Positions 55,516 to 64,000 are shown, counted from the first letter of the stretch. The stretch: DNA of 64,000 nucleotides from Algibacter amylolyticus (GCF_014202225.1 NZ_JACHGE010000005.1:62001-126000), one strand, 5' to 3'. Numbers and translations: made by a program. Notes: generated by a model not told the origin, from the sequence alone.

Positions 55516-56286
55516 TTACATATTATAAACACCACCATTAATATCTAGTGTAGCTCCGGTTATAAATCCATCATATTCTGAAGCTAAAAACAACACTGCT
55601 CGAGCAACATCGGCAGCATTACCTGCACGGTTAATTGGAATTCCGGATATGGTTTGGGCTGCCGATTCTTTGGTAGTATGCGTATTATGAAATGATGTAC
55701 CTAGAATAAGCCCTGGAGCCACAGCATTAACCTTTGTTCCCTGACCTCCTAATTCTGTTGAAAGCGCTCTAGTAAACGTTAAAATAGCCCCCTTACTTGT
55801 AGAATATACTAATGAACCTGGATGACCACCTTTACGTCCTGCAAGTGATGCTAAATTTACAATACTACTTGTCTCATTTTTTGCTAGATAAGGCGATGCA
55901 GCTCGTGTTACAAACATCATTGAAGTTAGATTAATATCCATAACCTTATGCCAAAATTCAGCCTCCATTTCGTTAAGCATTTTACGTGCCACTAAAGATC
56001 CTGCATTGTTAATTAGAATGTCTAAGCCTCCTAAAACCTCAACAGTTTTCTCAACCATGGCATTAGCATCGACCTCGTTAGTTAAGTCTCCACTTATAGC
56101 GACTGCTTTTTGTCCTTTACTTATGGCGTATTCAGTTAATTGATTTGCTTTTTCTGCACTAGAAAAATAGTGTATAGCTACATTTGCGCCGCTATCAATA
56201 AAATGCTTTGTTATAGATTCACCAATTCCTTGTGCTCCAGCTGTAATCAATACATTTTTACCCGCTAGTTTAGTATTATAATTCAT
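55516..56286 (-). CDS. Short-chain dehydrogenase/reductase, probable DEH reductase of alginate catabolism
   Basis: This 256-residue cytosolic SDR has the cofactor motif TAGAQGIG at residues 15-22, the structural NNAG, and the catalytic YSTSK after SIVNLASLAG. The final DITGGATL-like region (FITGATLDINGG) is normal for the family. Alginate monomers rearrange to 4-deoxy-L-erythro-5-hexoseulose uronate (DEH), which an SDR reduces to 2-keto-3-deoxygluconate. Being in the same operon as PL6, PL7 and GntR genes, this is the best candidate for that step. KduD-type oxidoreductases are similar and are the alternative. The kinase and aldolase for the next steps are not in the window. It is the last gene of the operon, 83 bp after gntR. 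Confidence 0.82.
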   Translation of the reverse strand: MNYNTKLAGKNVLITAGAQGIGESITKHFIDSGANVAIHYFSSAEKANQLTEYAISKGQKAVAISGDLTNEVDANAMVEKTVEVLGGLDILINNAGSLVARKMLNEMEAEFWHKVMDINLTSMMFVTRAASPYLAKNETSSIVNLASLAGRKGGHPGSLVYSTSKGAILTFTRALSTELGGQGTKVNAVAPGLILGTSFHNTHTTKESAAQTISGIPINRAGNAADVARAVLFLASEYDGFITGATLDINGGVYNM

Positions 56287-56369
56287 ATTTTATTATGTTA
56301 ATTGAGTTGATAATCCTAAAAACACAGAATTATCTTATAGTTAGTTTTATTATTTTATATACTCTACCT

Positions 56370-57080
56370 TTAGCTTACACCACAGTATTCGTACAATAAC
56401 TTAAAGTGCTTTTTCATCATTTTTTCTGCCAATACAGGGTCCTGATCTTCAATAGCTTGGTAAATATCTACGTGTTCTTTAATTCTTAGATCATCTAGAT
56501 TATCGTAATCTTTATGGTACTTTTTAAAATCTACAATTATTTGAGGTGTAATACCGAACATAATTTGATTCATGGTTACATTTCCACTAGCCTTAGCAAT
56601 TGCTAAATGAAACAATAAATCTTCTTGAACAGCATCCTCTCCACTTGATAATTTAGCCTCATGGGCATCAAGCGCTGCTTTAATGCCTTTTAAATCTTCT
56701 TCAGTACGTCTTTCTGCTGCTAAACTTACCGCCTTAAGTTCTAGTAAAATTCGTGTCTCTACTAAAGATTTAAAGTCCGGTAAACCAAGGTTTAAAATAT
56801 CCTTAATCATCCCTTTCATGGCTATAGTTCCAATATTTGCAATAAAAGTTCCGCTTTGAGGCATAGATATTAATATCCCATAAGACTCTAACTTAAGTAT
56901 GGCCACTCGAACACTTCGTCTACTTACCCCAAACTTTTCGGCTAGTATACGCTCTGCAGGTAACTTATCACCAGGCTCCAAATGTTTTTCGCTAATTAAA
57001 TCACTTATTTGAGAAATTATCTTTTTAACTCGATTAGTAATTTCTTGATTTTCATTTTTCGAAAGGACATCTAAATTCAT
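56370..57080 (-). CDS. GntR-family transcriptional regulator, FCD (FadR) subfamily
   Basis: This 236-residue DNA-binding protein has an N-terminal winged helix with the classic GntR block LEPGDKLPAERILAEKFGVS (residues about 36-55) and RRSVRVAILKLESYG. Residues about 95-230 are an FCD ligand-binding domain with the usual metal-binding Asp/His set (EDLLFHLAIAKASGN, EHVDIYQAIEDQD, MKKHFKLLYEY). FCD regulators of uronate catabolism respond to sugar acids, so DEH or 2-keto-3-deoxygluconate are likely effectors. Its own promoter contains one operator half-overlapping the -7 box (57096-57112), so it probably represses itself along with the alginate operon. It lies 73 bp after the PL6 gene. Confidence 0.93.
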   Translation of the reverse strand: MNLDVLSKNENQEITNRVKKIISQISDLISEKHLEPGDKLPAERILAEKFGVSRRSVRVAILKLESYGILISMPQSGTFIANIGTIAMKGMIKDILNLGLPDFKSLVETRILLELKAVSLAAERRTEEDLKGIKAALDAHEAKLSSGEDAVQEDLLFHLAIAKASGNVTMNQIMFGITPQIIVDFKKYHKDYDNLDDLRIKEHVDIYQAIEDQDPVLAEKMMKKHFKLLYEYCGVS

Positions 57081-57095
57081 TATTTAAAAATTTAA

Positions 57096-57112
57096 TTAGT
57101 ACACCAAAAATA
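57096..57112 (-). promoter_or_regulatory. GntR autoregulatory promoter/operator
   Basis: TTAGTACACCAA (57096-57107) differs by one base from the operators before the PL7 gene and overlaps a minus-strand -7 box TATTTTTG (57105-57112). Only one operator copy is present here. No clear TTG is seen at the -33 position. The gntR start codon is 16 bp downstream of the operator. Confidence 0.65.
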
Positions 57113-57153
57113 TATATAACTATTAAAACTAGATGTTTAAAAAAACGGTTTTG

Positions 57154-59490
57154 CTAGTTAATAGTTCCAAGGTTTAATTTATCTGTTCCTTTACCTAGTA
57201 AAGGAGAATTTTCGCTTAATATGAATGTATCACCATCAAAACCTGGGTTAAGGCTCCAAAGATTCTCCACATTATATTTTTGGTCGCCAGTAACAAATAA
57301 TTTATCAGATTTATAAAAATTATTATTCAAAATATCCACTACAGGCTCTCCTACAACTAAATGCATTTTTAAACCTTTTGATTCATTAAATATGTTGTTT
57401 TCAATAGCATTAACCTGAACACCATATAACGACATAGCTGCTTCATATTTGTTTTTCTTACCGTGCCCTACATTATTAAAAACATTATGATCTACTTCTA
57501 GAAATGGCCCAAATGTACTTTCGTCTTTTCCTCCACGATATAAACGCAATGCAGCACCTTGTAAATCTGTAACTGTATTATTTTTCATGATAAAATACTC
57601 CACATTATACGCACCAATATCATCGGTTTCTTTATCTAAAGCAGTAATGTGACCTGAGATATTTTTAAATGTTGAATTTTGAATGCTAATGGTATCTGCA
57701 AACGTGCCTTTAGATACTCGCAATACATCAAAAGAATGATTAACTACCATATCTTTAAACTCACAATTATCTATAAATAATTTATAGTTTTCAATCATGG
57801 AGTTTTTACTTGTGCTTATTACAGAATTACCAGCGTAATCCGGAGATTTTGTTCCATCGAACGCAACGTTTTCAAGAGATAAACTACCACCGTCTTGAAT
57901 TTCGAAAGCCATCATACGCTCAAATAAAACAGTAGCTTTTTTATTCCCAGAGGTTTTAAAGGTTAACGGGTGGTTTATTTTAACTGCTTTAGTTATCAAA
58001 TATGTTCCACCTTCCTCTAACTCTATAATATCTCCAGGCTCAGATGTTTTTACAATATCATACAAGGTATTGATACCCGATGCTACTTGAATTGCTTTCC
58101 CAGAATTTAAGGCTACCTCTCTATCTTCTTTGGAATACCAAGTCGTTCCTGTATTTTCTTTAGTCGCCACCTTTGGGCTAATTGTAATTTTGTTTTTAAT
58201 TTTATCTGAAGTTGGAATTAAAAATCCTTGTTCATTTTTAACTAATGTAATATCTACATTTTCAAAACCTTCCTTAATTGAAGTTTCTCCGTTTATACCT
58301 AGAAAGTTATCCTTAAAAGTAATACCACTTATATCATCGTAAATAGTGAAAATATCTTTCTTGTTTTCGTTATAAAATATATTTCCAGAAATTTCTGAAG
58401 TTTTTGGAGCTTGACTTCTTTCTGCATCGCTACCCGCACATAATTGAATATGTTCGCAATTAATAAAGGTGTTATTATTTAATTTAGAATCGATTACTGG
58501 CACATAACGATTTGGTGGCGAATTTGGCACACCATTCATCATTACAAAAGCACCTCTAAAACGATACCCTGTTAAACCAATATGATAATTATTAATTACC
58601 GTTTGCGTTTCATTAATAATACGCACACCACCTGTACTTGGTTTGTTGTTTCCAATAAACACATTTCCATCAACTAAAGTTTCATTTCCATGGCGCATGG
58701 TTAAAGTTCCTGTACACTCAAAAAAAGTATTGTATTTAAAAGTGTTTTGGCATGCTTTGTTTGAAATTATTTCGTGTTCGCCATTAGTTCTATCAAAATA
58801 ATTAGATTCTACTAAGGTATTTGAATTCTCTAAGGCATGGTGACTTGTTCCTATACGTAATGTTTCGCCTCCATTATTTCCGTATGTAGGGCGCGGACCA
58901 AAATAATTATGATCTATTTGATGATTATTAGCGCGACTTTCTTTAGTATCTAAACCAACAATCATAGTTACACCAAGGTTCTTTTTACCTACAATATGGT
59001 TATGATCAATACGGTTATTTTTCCCGTAGATGGTAATCCAATAATCTTGAACTTGACGCTCTGGGTTATTATAATTATCGATAACACATTCGGTTAATCT
59101 GCTATTATTAGCCATTTCCTCTCTGTTTTTTCTGAATGAAATTACAGCGTTAGTGGGCGTGTAACCGTTTCTAAATACGAGTCCTTCAACAACTAAATAC
59201 TCGCCAGCTAATTGAAGGTTTGAGTTGCCTTCTAAAGTTACTTTACCTTTTTCTTCAACAGTTAAAGTAATAGGGTCCTCGGCCGTTCCTTTGCCTTCAA
59301 AAACTAACTCTGCATTATTCCAAACACCATTAGCTAAAGTAATAACATCACCTGGGCTTGCATTTTTAACAGCCTCATTAAATTCGGAAACATCTTCAAC
59401 TAATCCGGCATTAGATTCTTCATTTTTACATGAAAATGTTAATGTTAAGAGGACTATTGCTAGAACTAAAAATTTTAATTGATTTTTCAT
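57154..59490 (-). CDS. PL6 alginate lyase, two-domain type (lipoprotein)
   Basis: This 778-residue lipoprotein (LLTLTFSCKNE) is a parallel beta-helix of the chondroitinase B/alginate lyase family. The first helix holds the full active site: NNGGETLRIGTSHHA for calcium, NGEHEIISNKAC with Lys245 as base and LTMRHGNETLVDGN with Arg266 as acid. The 21-residue spacing between them equals that of known PL6 enzymes. Residues about 450-778 form a second beta-helix domain, as in the long AlyGC-type enzymes. It depolymerises alginate to unsaturated mono- or oligouronates. The gene is 40 bp after the Nramp-like transporter gene and 73 bp before gntR. Confidence 0.94.
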   Translation of the reverse strand: MKNQLKFLVLAIVLLTLTFSCKNEESNAGLVEDVSEFNEAVKNASPGDVITLANGVWNNAELVFEGKGTAEDPITLTVEEKGKVTLEGNSNLQLAGEYLVVEGLVFRNGYTPTNAVISFRKNREEMANNSRLTECVIDNYNNPERQVQDYWITIYGKNNRIDHNHIVGKKNLGVTMIVGLDTKESRANNHQIDHNYFGPRPTYGNNGGETLRIGTSHHALENSNTLVESNYFDRTNGEHEIISNKACQNTFKYNTFFECTGTLTMRHGNETLVDGNVFIGNNKPSTGGVRIINETQTVINNYHIGLTGYRFRGAFVMMNGVPNSPPNRYVPVIDSKLNNNTFINCEHIQLCAGSDAERSQAPKTSEISGNIFYNENKKDIFTIYDDISGITFKDNFLGINGETSIKEGFENVDITLVKNEQGFLIPTSDKIKNKITISPKVATKENTGTTWYSKEDREVALNSGKAIQVASGINTLYDIVKTSEPGDIIELEEGGTYLITKAVKINHPLTFKTSGNKKATVLFERMMAFEIQDGGSLSLENVAFDGTKSPDYAGNSVISTSKNSMIENYKLFIDNCEFKDMVVNHSFDVLRVSKGTFADTISIQNSTFKNISGHITALDKETDDIGAYNVEYFIMKNNTVTDLQGAALRLYRGGKDESTFGPFLEVDHNVFNNVGHGKKNKYEAAMSLYGVQVNAIENNIFNESKGLKMHLVVGEPVVDILNNNFYKSDKLFVTGDQKYNVENLWSLNPGFDGDTFILSENSPLLGKGTDKLNLGTIN

Positions 59491-59530
59491 ATTATAATCG
59501 ATTTATCAAATTTGATTTAAAATAGACTTA

Positions 59531-60808
59531 CTAAAAGTACTTTGTCATGATGCCTAATACGCCAGTATACGACACTACACAAGAGAAAAACAAAGCGGCA
59601 AACAGACCAATATTTACCCAAATACTGGTTTTATAACCTTTCATTATTTTTTTATTATTTGCTAATAAGATGATTCCTAAAACTACAAGTGGTAAAATAA
59701 AGACATTAAAAACTTGAGATAGAATTTGAATTTCAATTGGGTTGCCTCCAAAAGCAGGTCCAATTAAAGCGACTAAACAGGCTACCGCTGTAATAATTTT
59801 AAATTGTTTAGAACTTGTATCTAACTCACCAGATTGATAATCGGCAACCAATAAAGGAGCTATTAATAAACAAGGAAATATAGAAGATAAACCAGCACTT
59901 AAAGCTCCAAAAAAGAAAATAGTAACAGCCCATTTTCCTGCAACTGGCTCTAGTGTATTTGCCATATCTAAAACTTGCGTAACCACTTTACCATCATAAA
60001 ACAAAGCACCTGCAGCTACCGCCATAATAGTTCCACTAATTACAAATATTAAAACTGCAGCGGTAATAGAATCCTTTTTCTGTTGATCTAAGTTTTTAAT
60101 AGTCCAACCTTTTCCTTTAACAAATAACGGACGCGAAAGAAAAGTTGCAGCTGCCATAGTAGTACCAACAAATGCGGCAACTAACATTTTACCATCTGGA
60201 ACATCTGGTATAGATGGTATTAAACCAGAAACCACATCCATAGGTAATGGTTGTACGAGGCATAACGATAGCACAAACGAAAGCCCCATTAGCGTTACAA
60301 AAATGACCAATACTTTTTCGAAAAACGTATACTTACCAACTAGCATTAGCAGGTAAAAGACAACAATTATTATAATAGCTGTTATTAATACGGTTTCATA
60401 TTTTAACCCTTCTAAGCCGTCAAAATTAACGGCTAATATTTCATAAATTATATTGGAAGAAATACCTAAAATCCCCATTAATGAATTCCATTGACCAAAG
60501 GTAATACCCACTATAATTAAAATAGCTAGGAGCTTACCGTACTTCAAGTGCTTTTTAAACCCAAAAAGTGCCGTTTCGCCCGTAATTAAAGCATAATTTC
60601 CGTAAACAAACATGAGTACACCAGAAAAAACACAACTTAACAATAACACCCATAATAGCTGCATATTAAATTGGCTACCCGCAACAATCATAGAAGTTAC
60701 GCTTCCTGTACCTATAGTATAGCCAATTGCAAAAATACCTGGACCAAACCCCAATATTATGGCTATAATTTTTTTTAATAAAGATTTTTTCTCTTTTGAT
60801 TCTGACAT
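59531..60808 (-). CDS. Nramp-fold transporter lacking the metal-binding motif
   Basis: This 425-residue polytopic inner-membrane protein has about 11 helices and starts with ILGFGPGIFAIGYTIGTGS, the place of the Nramp first helix. In metal-transporting Nramps the motif DPGN lies here and an MPH motif lies in helix 6. In this protein the first reads IGTG (residues 32-35) and the second region reads FVGTTMAAATFLSRP, so the metal ligands Asp, Asn, Met and His are all missing. It therefore probably does not carry Mn2+ or Fe2+. Its operon of alginate lyases, a gluconate kinase fusion and a uronate reductase suggests a sugar-acid cargo such as DEH, gluconate or unsaturated uronate, which is inference. 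Confidence 0.85.
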   Translation of the reverse strand: MSESKEKKSLLKKIIAIILGFGPGIFAIGYTIGTGSVTSMIVAGSQFNMQLLWVLLLSCVFSGVLMFVYGNYALITGETALFGFKKHLKYGKLLAILIIVGITFGQWNSLMGILGISSNIIYEILAVNFDGLEGLKYETVLITAIIIIVVFYLLMLVGKYTFFEKVLVIFVTLMGLSFVLSLCLVQPLPMDVVSGLIPSIPDVPDGKMLVAAFVGTTMAAATFLSRPLFVKGKGWTIKNLDQQKKDSITAAVLIFVISGTIMAVAAGALFYDGKVVTQVLDMANTLEPVAGKWAVTIFFFGALSAGLSSIFPCLLIAPLLVADYQSGELDTSSKQFKIITAVACLVALIGPAFGGNPIEIQILSQVFNVFILPLVVLGIILLANNKKIMKGYKTSIWVNIGLFAALFFSCVVSYTGVLGIMTKYF

Positions 60809-60854
60809 TATATTTAGTTTAGTTTAGTTGCTATCTATTTTTAAATTGGAGTGG

Positions 60855-62741
60855 TTAATTCCAATTGGTATGATGAAATTTACCCGAATTATCGTCTGTA
60901 CGCTGATAGGTGTGTGCTCCAAAATAATCGCGTTGCGCTTGTATAATATTTGCCGATGAATTTGCGGTTGCATAGGCATTTAAAAAATTAACAGACTCGC
61001 TTAAACAAGGTGCTGTTAACTCCTTTAACACACATTCTGAAACCACTTTATTAATTGATGGCTTTAAGGCTTTTACACGATTTATAATTAGCTTGTTTTT
61101 TAATATATTATCATCTTCTTTTAAAACAGGAATTAGCTCTACCATAAAATCCGATTTAATAATACAGCCATTGGTCCATATTCTAGCAATTTCGCTTAAA
61201 TTTAAATGCCAACCATAAGATTTTCCTGCTTCAGAAATTAATTTTAAACCTTGATAATGGTTTATTATTCTTGCAAATTGATAAGCATTACAAACATCTT
61301 CAATTTCTAAATTTAAAATAGACGGATTAATGTTTAGGTTTATACTAGCCTGAAGTCTTTCGTCTTTATAAAATGACGTATAACGCGCAAATAATGCCGA
61401 AGCAATTAAAGTACTAGGAGCGCCTAATTGAGCGGCAGCAATTGTTGTCCAGTTTCCTGTACCTTTATTACCTGCTTTATCTACAATTTTATTTATTAGC
61501 CAATCGTTACCATCTTTTTTCCTTAAAATATCAACAGTAATTCCTAGCAAATAACTATCAGCTTTAGGTTTCCAAGACTCTAAAATATCGGCTACTTCAT
61601 CAGGAGTTTTACCCATTGTTTTTAAAATGGTAAATACCTCGGCCAATAATTGCATTTCAACATATTCAATGCCATTATGAACCATTTTTACAAAATGCCC
61701 ACTACCCTCTTCGCCTATATAAGTACAGCATGGTAAATTGTTATCATCTTTAGCAGCAATACTTTCTAAATACGGTTTTACTAGGTTATATATTTCCTTA
61801 TTTCCACCTGGCATTATAGAAGGTCCTTTAAGCGCACCTTGCTCGCCTCCAGAAACACCAACACCAATAAAATGGATGTTTTTAGATTTTAAATAATCGT
61901 AACGCTCCTTTGTTTTAATGTAGTTTGAATTACCACCATCAATTAAAATATCGCCTTCTGATAAAAAAGGGATTAAATCTTCAATTACATAATCTGTTAT
62001 TTTACCCGCATTAACCATAAGCATGATTCTGCGTGGTGTTTGTAGCGAATTTACAAAGCCTTGAATATCTGAAAATGCTTGTGCGGAATCTAGCTCTTTA
62101 TGACTATTTTTAAAATGTATGGCAACATCTTCTTCCGTTCCTTTTACTTCGCGATTAAACACGGAAATATTAAATCCTTTTTGAGCCAAGTTTCTACTTA
62201 AGCTTTTTCCCATGACACCTAATCCAAATAACCCAAATTCTGATTTCATTTTTATGTCCTTTGTTATTTTATCAACTATTTCTTCTGGTGTTAAACCAAT
62301 ATTTATTTCTAGAGCGTTAGATGGATTTTCGAGCGTATCAAATTGCGATTGCAATAAGCTGGAATCCATAAAATGATTTTCTCTTTTATTAAGTCGTTCT
62401 ACAATCTGATTATAACTTCCTACCAAATGCACCCATGCTGTTTGGTCCTCAACCCCTTTACTTAATAATGTTCGGTAAGATTCTTTTAAAGCCGAACAAA
62501 CAATAACACAACTGCTTTTTTGAAGTTCTGTTTTAGCCAACTCATTAAGTGTTTGTAACCACCCTAAACGATCGGCATCATTTAAAGGAAGGCCGCTACT
62601 CATTTTATCTATGTTTGATTGTGGATGAAAATCATCACCATCAAAAAATGGAATTTTAAAACGTTTAGCAAGCATTTGCCCGATAGTACTCTTTCCGCAG
62701 CCCGAAACGCCCATTATATAAATAACCTTATTTGAATTCAT
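60855..62741 (-). CDS. Gluconokinase/6-phosphogluconate dehydrogenase fusion
   Basis: This 628-residue cytosolic protein joins two enzymes. Residues 1-160 are a GntK-type gluconate kinase: IMGVSGCGKSTIGQ with Lys17 in the P-loop, PFFDGDDFHPQSNIDKM and NDADRLGWLQTLN. From about Met165 a full 6-phosphogluconate dehydrogenase follows: GLFGLGVMGKSLSRN with its NADP site, LMVNAGK, IDGGNSNY, GVSGGEQGALKGPSIMPGG and GSGHFVKMVHNGIEY with the catalytic Lys and Asn. It would convert gluconate to ribulose 5-phosphate and make NADPH. No stop or frameshift separates the parts, and the linker is short. NADPH supply for the downstream SDR is one possible reason for its place in an alginate operon. It lies 21 bp after the PL7 gene. 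Confidence 0.95.
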   Translation of the reverse strand: MNSNKVIYIMGVSGCGKSTIGQMLAKRFKIPFFDGDDFHPQSNIDKMSSGLPLNDADRLGWLQTLNELAKTELQKSSCVIVCSALKESYRTLLSKGVEDQTAWVHLVGSYNQIVERLNKRENHFMDSSLLQSQFDTLENPSNALEINIGLTPEEIVDKITKDIKMKSEFGLFGLGVMGKSLSRNLAQKGFNISVFNREVKGTEEDVAIHFKNSHKELDSAQAFSDIQGFVNSLQTPRRIMLMVNAGKITDYVIEDLIPFLSEGDILIDGGNSNYIKTKERYDYLKSKNIHFIGVGVSGGEQGALKGPSIMPGGNKEIYNLVKPYLESIAAKDDNNLPCCTYIGEEGSGHFVKMVHNGIEYVEMQLLAEVFTILKTMGKTPDEVADILESWKPKADSYLLGITVDILRKKDGNDWLINKIVDKAGNKGTGNWTTIAAAQLGAPSTLIASALFARYTSFYKDERLQASINLNINPSILNLEIEDVCNAYQFARIINHYQGLKLISEAGKSYGWHLNLSEIARIWTNGCIIKSDFMVELIPVLKEDDNILKNKLIINRVKALKPSINKVVSECVLKELTAPCLSESVNFLNAYATANSSANIIQAQRDYFGAHTYQRTDDNSGKFHHTNWN

Positions 62742-62762
62742 TTGCTATTTAAATAAGATTAA

Positions 62763-63821
62763 TTATTTTAGAGTTGGCATGGTTCCTTCGCCAACGGTTG
62801 CTTCTTTAAACCAAACTTCGGCATAACAACCATTTGCATATTGTTTAGCAATATCGCCACCGTAAGTTTCGGCACCAGCATGCCATACGATATTATCTTC
62901 AGGGTCTTTTCCGTTTGTTTGATTGTAGGCACCTTGTTTAAAATAATTAATTTCGCCGGCATAAGCGCTATCGCGCTCTACACCATCTCTACCTATTGCA
63001 GCGTACAAGGTTTTTATTTGTTCTGGCATATCTGCCTTTGTGGAAAAATCAGACTTCAACAAGTTTTTAGTAAACGTTACTGTATCATGGCCTTTACTCT
63101 TAAAAGTAAGATACATGATACCTTTATAAACATTTATCTCATAACTAAACTCTTCGCCTAAAGCAATACCATCCTTAGGTTCTTCAGGATACGTTTCTGA
63201 ACTAGCACCAACAACAGACATATCATAACCCCAAACAGGTGTTGAATAATCCCATCGTTTCGAGTTATCGCCAGCCGTATTAATTTCGTAATTCCAAAAC
63301 ACAGAACCTTTTGAATGACCAGGAAATTTTTTGTAAAAGATTTTTATGGGTTCGTTTTCATGACCTTCATCACTATGAATTTGACCAACTACTACCGAAT
63401 ACGAAGCCGCAACTCTAGCATCGCCAGAAACTGAAACATGCTGCACCTTTAAGGTTCCTGTTAACTTGCCACCTGTTTCTGGTATCCAATGTTTTTTCTG
63501 CCCTAACTCTGTTCTTGTATTACTAGATGTCCTAGACGTAATGCCGGAGTTTGGCGTTTTATAAACCACCCAATTAGTTTCCCCATCCGCAGCTACATAA
63601 AAGAAATCTTTGTGTTCAACATGTATTAAATCATTATAACTTTTACCATCACCACAAAGAATTTTCCATTCTGCCATAAAAGGAATAACATCACTTGGAT
63701 AAATAGTAGTTATAGCTTCCTTTTCTGTTGCTTTTTTAGGTTTATTATTACAACTGCTCAATGCCAGTACACAAATCAATAAAAATGAATGTGTAAAAAT
63801 ATTAGTGATTTTGTTGGTCAT
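62763..63821 (-). CDS. PL7 alginate lyase (lipoprotein)
   Basis: This 352-residue lipoprotein (LALSSCNNKP) is a jelly-roll alginate lyase. All three PL7 signature regions are present: NTRTELGQK near residue 102, VVGQIHSDEGH near 146 and YFKQGAYNQTNG near 293. The QIH form of the second motif is known to go with action on guluronate-containing blocks rather than pure mannuronate. It is the first gene of the alginate operon. Its promoter region at 63958-63987 carries two tandem GntR operators, so it should be induced when the regulator binds an alginate breakdown product. With no SusCD in this operon, the lyase may feed other importers. Confidence 0.95.
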   Translation of the reverse strand: MTNKITNIFTHSFLLICVLALSSCNNKPKKATEKEAITTIYPSDVIPFMAEWKILCGDGKSYNDLIHVEHKDFFYVAADGETNWVVYKTPNSGITSRTSSNTRTELGQKKHWIPETGGKLTGTLKVQHVSVSGDARVAASYSVVVGQIHSDEGHENEPIKIFYKKFPGHSKGSVFWNYEINTAGDNSKRWDYSTPVWGYDMSVVGASSETYPEEPKDGIALGEEFSYEINVYKGIMYLTFKSKGHDTVTFTKNLLKSDFSTKADMPEQIKTLYAAIGRDGVERDSAYAGEINYFKQGAYNQTNGKDPEDNIVWHAGAETYGGDIAKQYANGCYAEVWFKEATVGEGTMPTLK

Positions 63822-63957
63822 CTTATTTTAAAGTTTTAGTTTAAGTCGCTATTAATCAGGATACGAAAAAGAATATCTTCTAATTAAAACCCAAATGGCA
63901 TTGAACTTAACATAAAATAATTTAGTTCAATTTTACATTAATTTCTAAAAACAGAAA

Positions 63958-63987
63958 TTGGTACACCAAATTGGTACACCAAATATA
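63958..63987 (-). promoter_or_regulatory. Tandem GntR operators overlapping the alginate operon promoter
   Basis: Two identical palindromes TTGGTACACCAA (63958-63969 and 63971-63982) are spaced 13 bp start to start. The outer one runs into a minus-strand -7 box TATATTTG (63980-63987, TAnnTTTG). A bound repressor would cover the promoter. The -33 region falls beyond the visible sequence or at its very edge. The PL7 start codon lies 137 bp downstream of the nearer operator, so a leader of about 150 nt is expected. Confidence 0.78.
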
Positions 63988-64000
63988 GAGACTATTTTGC

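Noticed and set aside
57119-57165. Inverted repeat CTATTAA..CTAG / CTAGTTAATAG at the end of the PL6 gene
   Set aside because: The stem has a bulge and a long loop, and there is no T run after it on the minus strand, so I did not call a terminator.
59531-60808. Calling the Nramp-like gene a manganese or iron importer
   Set aside because: All known metal-coordinating motif residues are replaced and the operon concerns sugar acids, so the usual family label would mislead.
62247-62249. Possibility that the gluconokinase and 6-phosphogluconate dehydrogenase are two genes
   Set aside because: An ATG exists at the domain boundary, but there is no stop codon or frame change before it, so one continuous protein is the simplest reading; internal initiation cannot be excluded.

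Overview
The window is AT-rich DNA from a member of the Bacteroidota, most likely a marine Flavobacteriia. The signs are two SusC/SusD pairs, many lipoprotein signal peptides (hydrophobic stretch then Ser/Ala-Cys), a hybrid two-component regulator of the HTCS type, and promoters with the phylum-specific TAnnTTTG box. Every gene I can support lies on the minus strand, so transcription runs from high to low coordinates. I found no tRNA, rRNA, CRISPR array or insertion sequence.

The right end (about 55,516-64,000) is a compact alginate operon. In transcription order it holds a PL7 alginate lyase, a gluconokinase/6-phosphogluconate dehydrogenase fusion, a transporter with the Nramp fold but without the Nramp metal-binding motif, a two-domain PL6 alginate lyase, a GntR/FCD regulator and a short-chain dehydrogenase that is probably the DEH (unsaturated uronate) reductase. 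A composite promoter/operator, in which a TAnnTTTG box runs into TTGGTNNACCAA, lies before the PL7 gene and before the GntR gene. A third copy, at 55,286-55,315, precedes no gene and points into a 350-nt non-coding stretch that ends in a terminator.

The middle (33,719-54,647) holds a mannose-6-phosphate isomerase, a 1,402-residue HTCS sensor-regulator, and a seven-gene surface operon: FAS1 protein, SusC, SusD, FAS1-plus-beta-sandwich protein, FAS1 protein, SusC, SusD. This operon ends in a clear terminator near 33,650.

The left half (1-32,852) carries the enzymes: two GH88 unsaturated glucuronyl hydrolases, two GH29 alpha-L-fucosidases, three S1 sulfatases, three heparinase II/III-type lyase-like proteins, a GH97, a beta-propeller glycosidase, an SGNH hydrolase, two alpha/beta-fold esterases, a PDZ-linked beta-helix protein, a truncated beta-helix protein at the window edge, an MFS sugar porter, an SSS sodium symporter and an FAD oxidoreductase. 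Lyases plus GH88 imply a uronic-acid backbone or branches. Fucosidases and sulfatases imply fucose and sulfate. With alginate genes next door, a brown-algal sulfated fuco-glucurono-glycan is my best guess (inference).

Four transcription units (surface operon, solo GH88, 11-gene enzyme operon, GH29/SSS operon) share one promoter design: a 14-bp motif repeated directly at a 21-bp period, placed exactly 22 bp from a -7 box. These are the best candidates for the binding sites of the neighbouring HTCS and tie the locus into one regulon.
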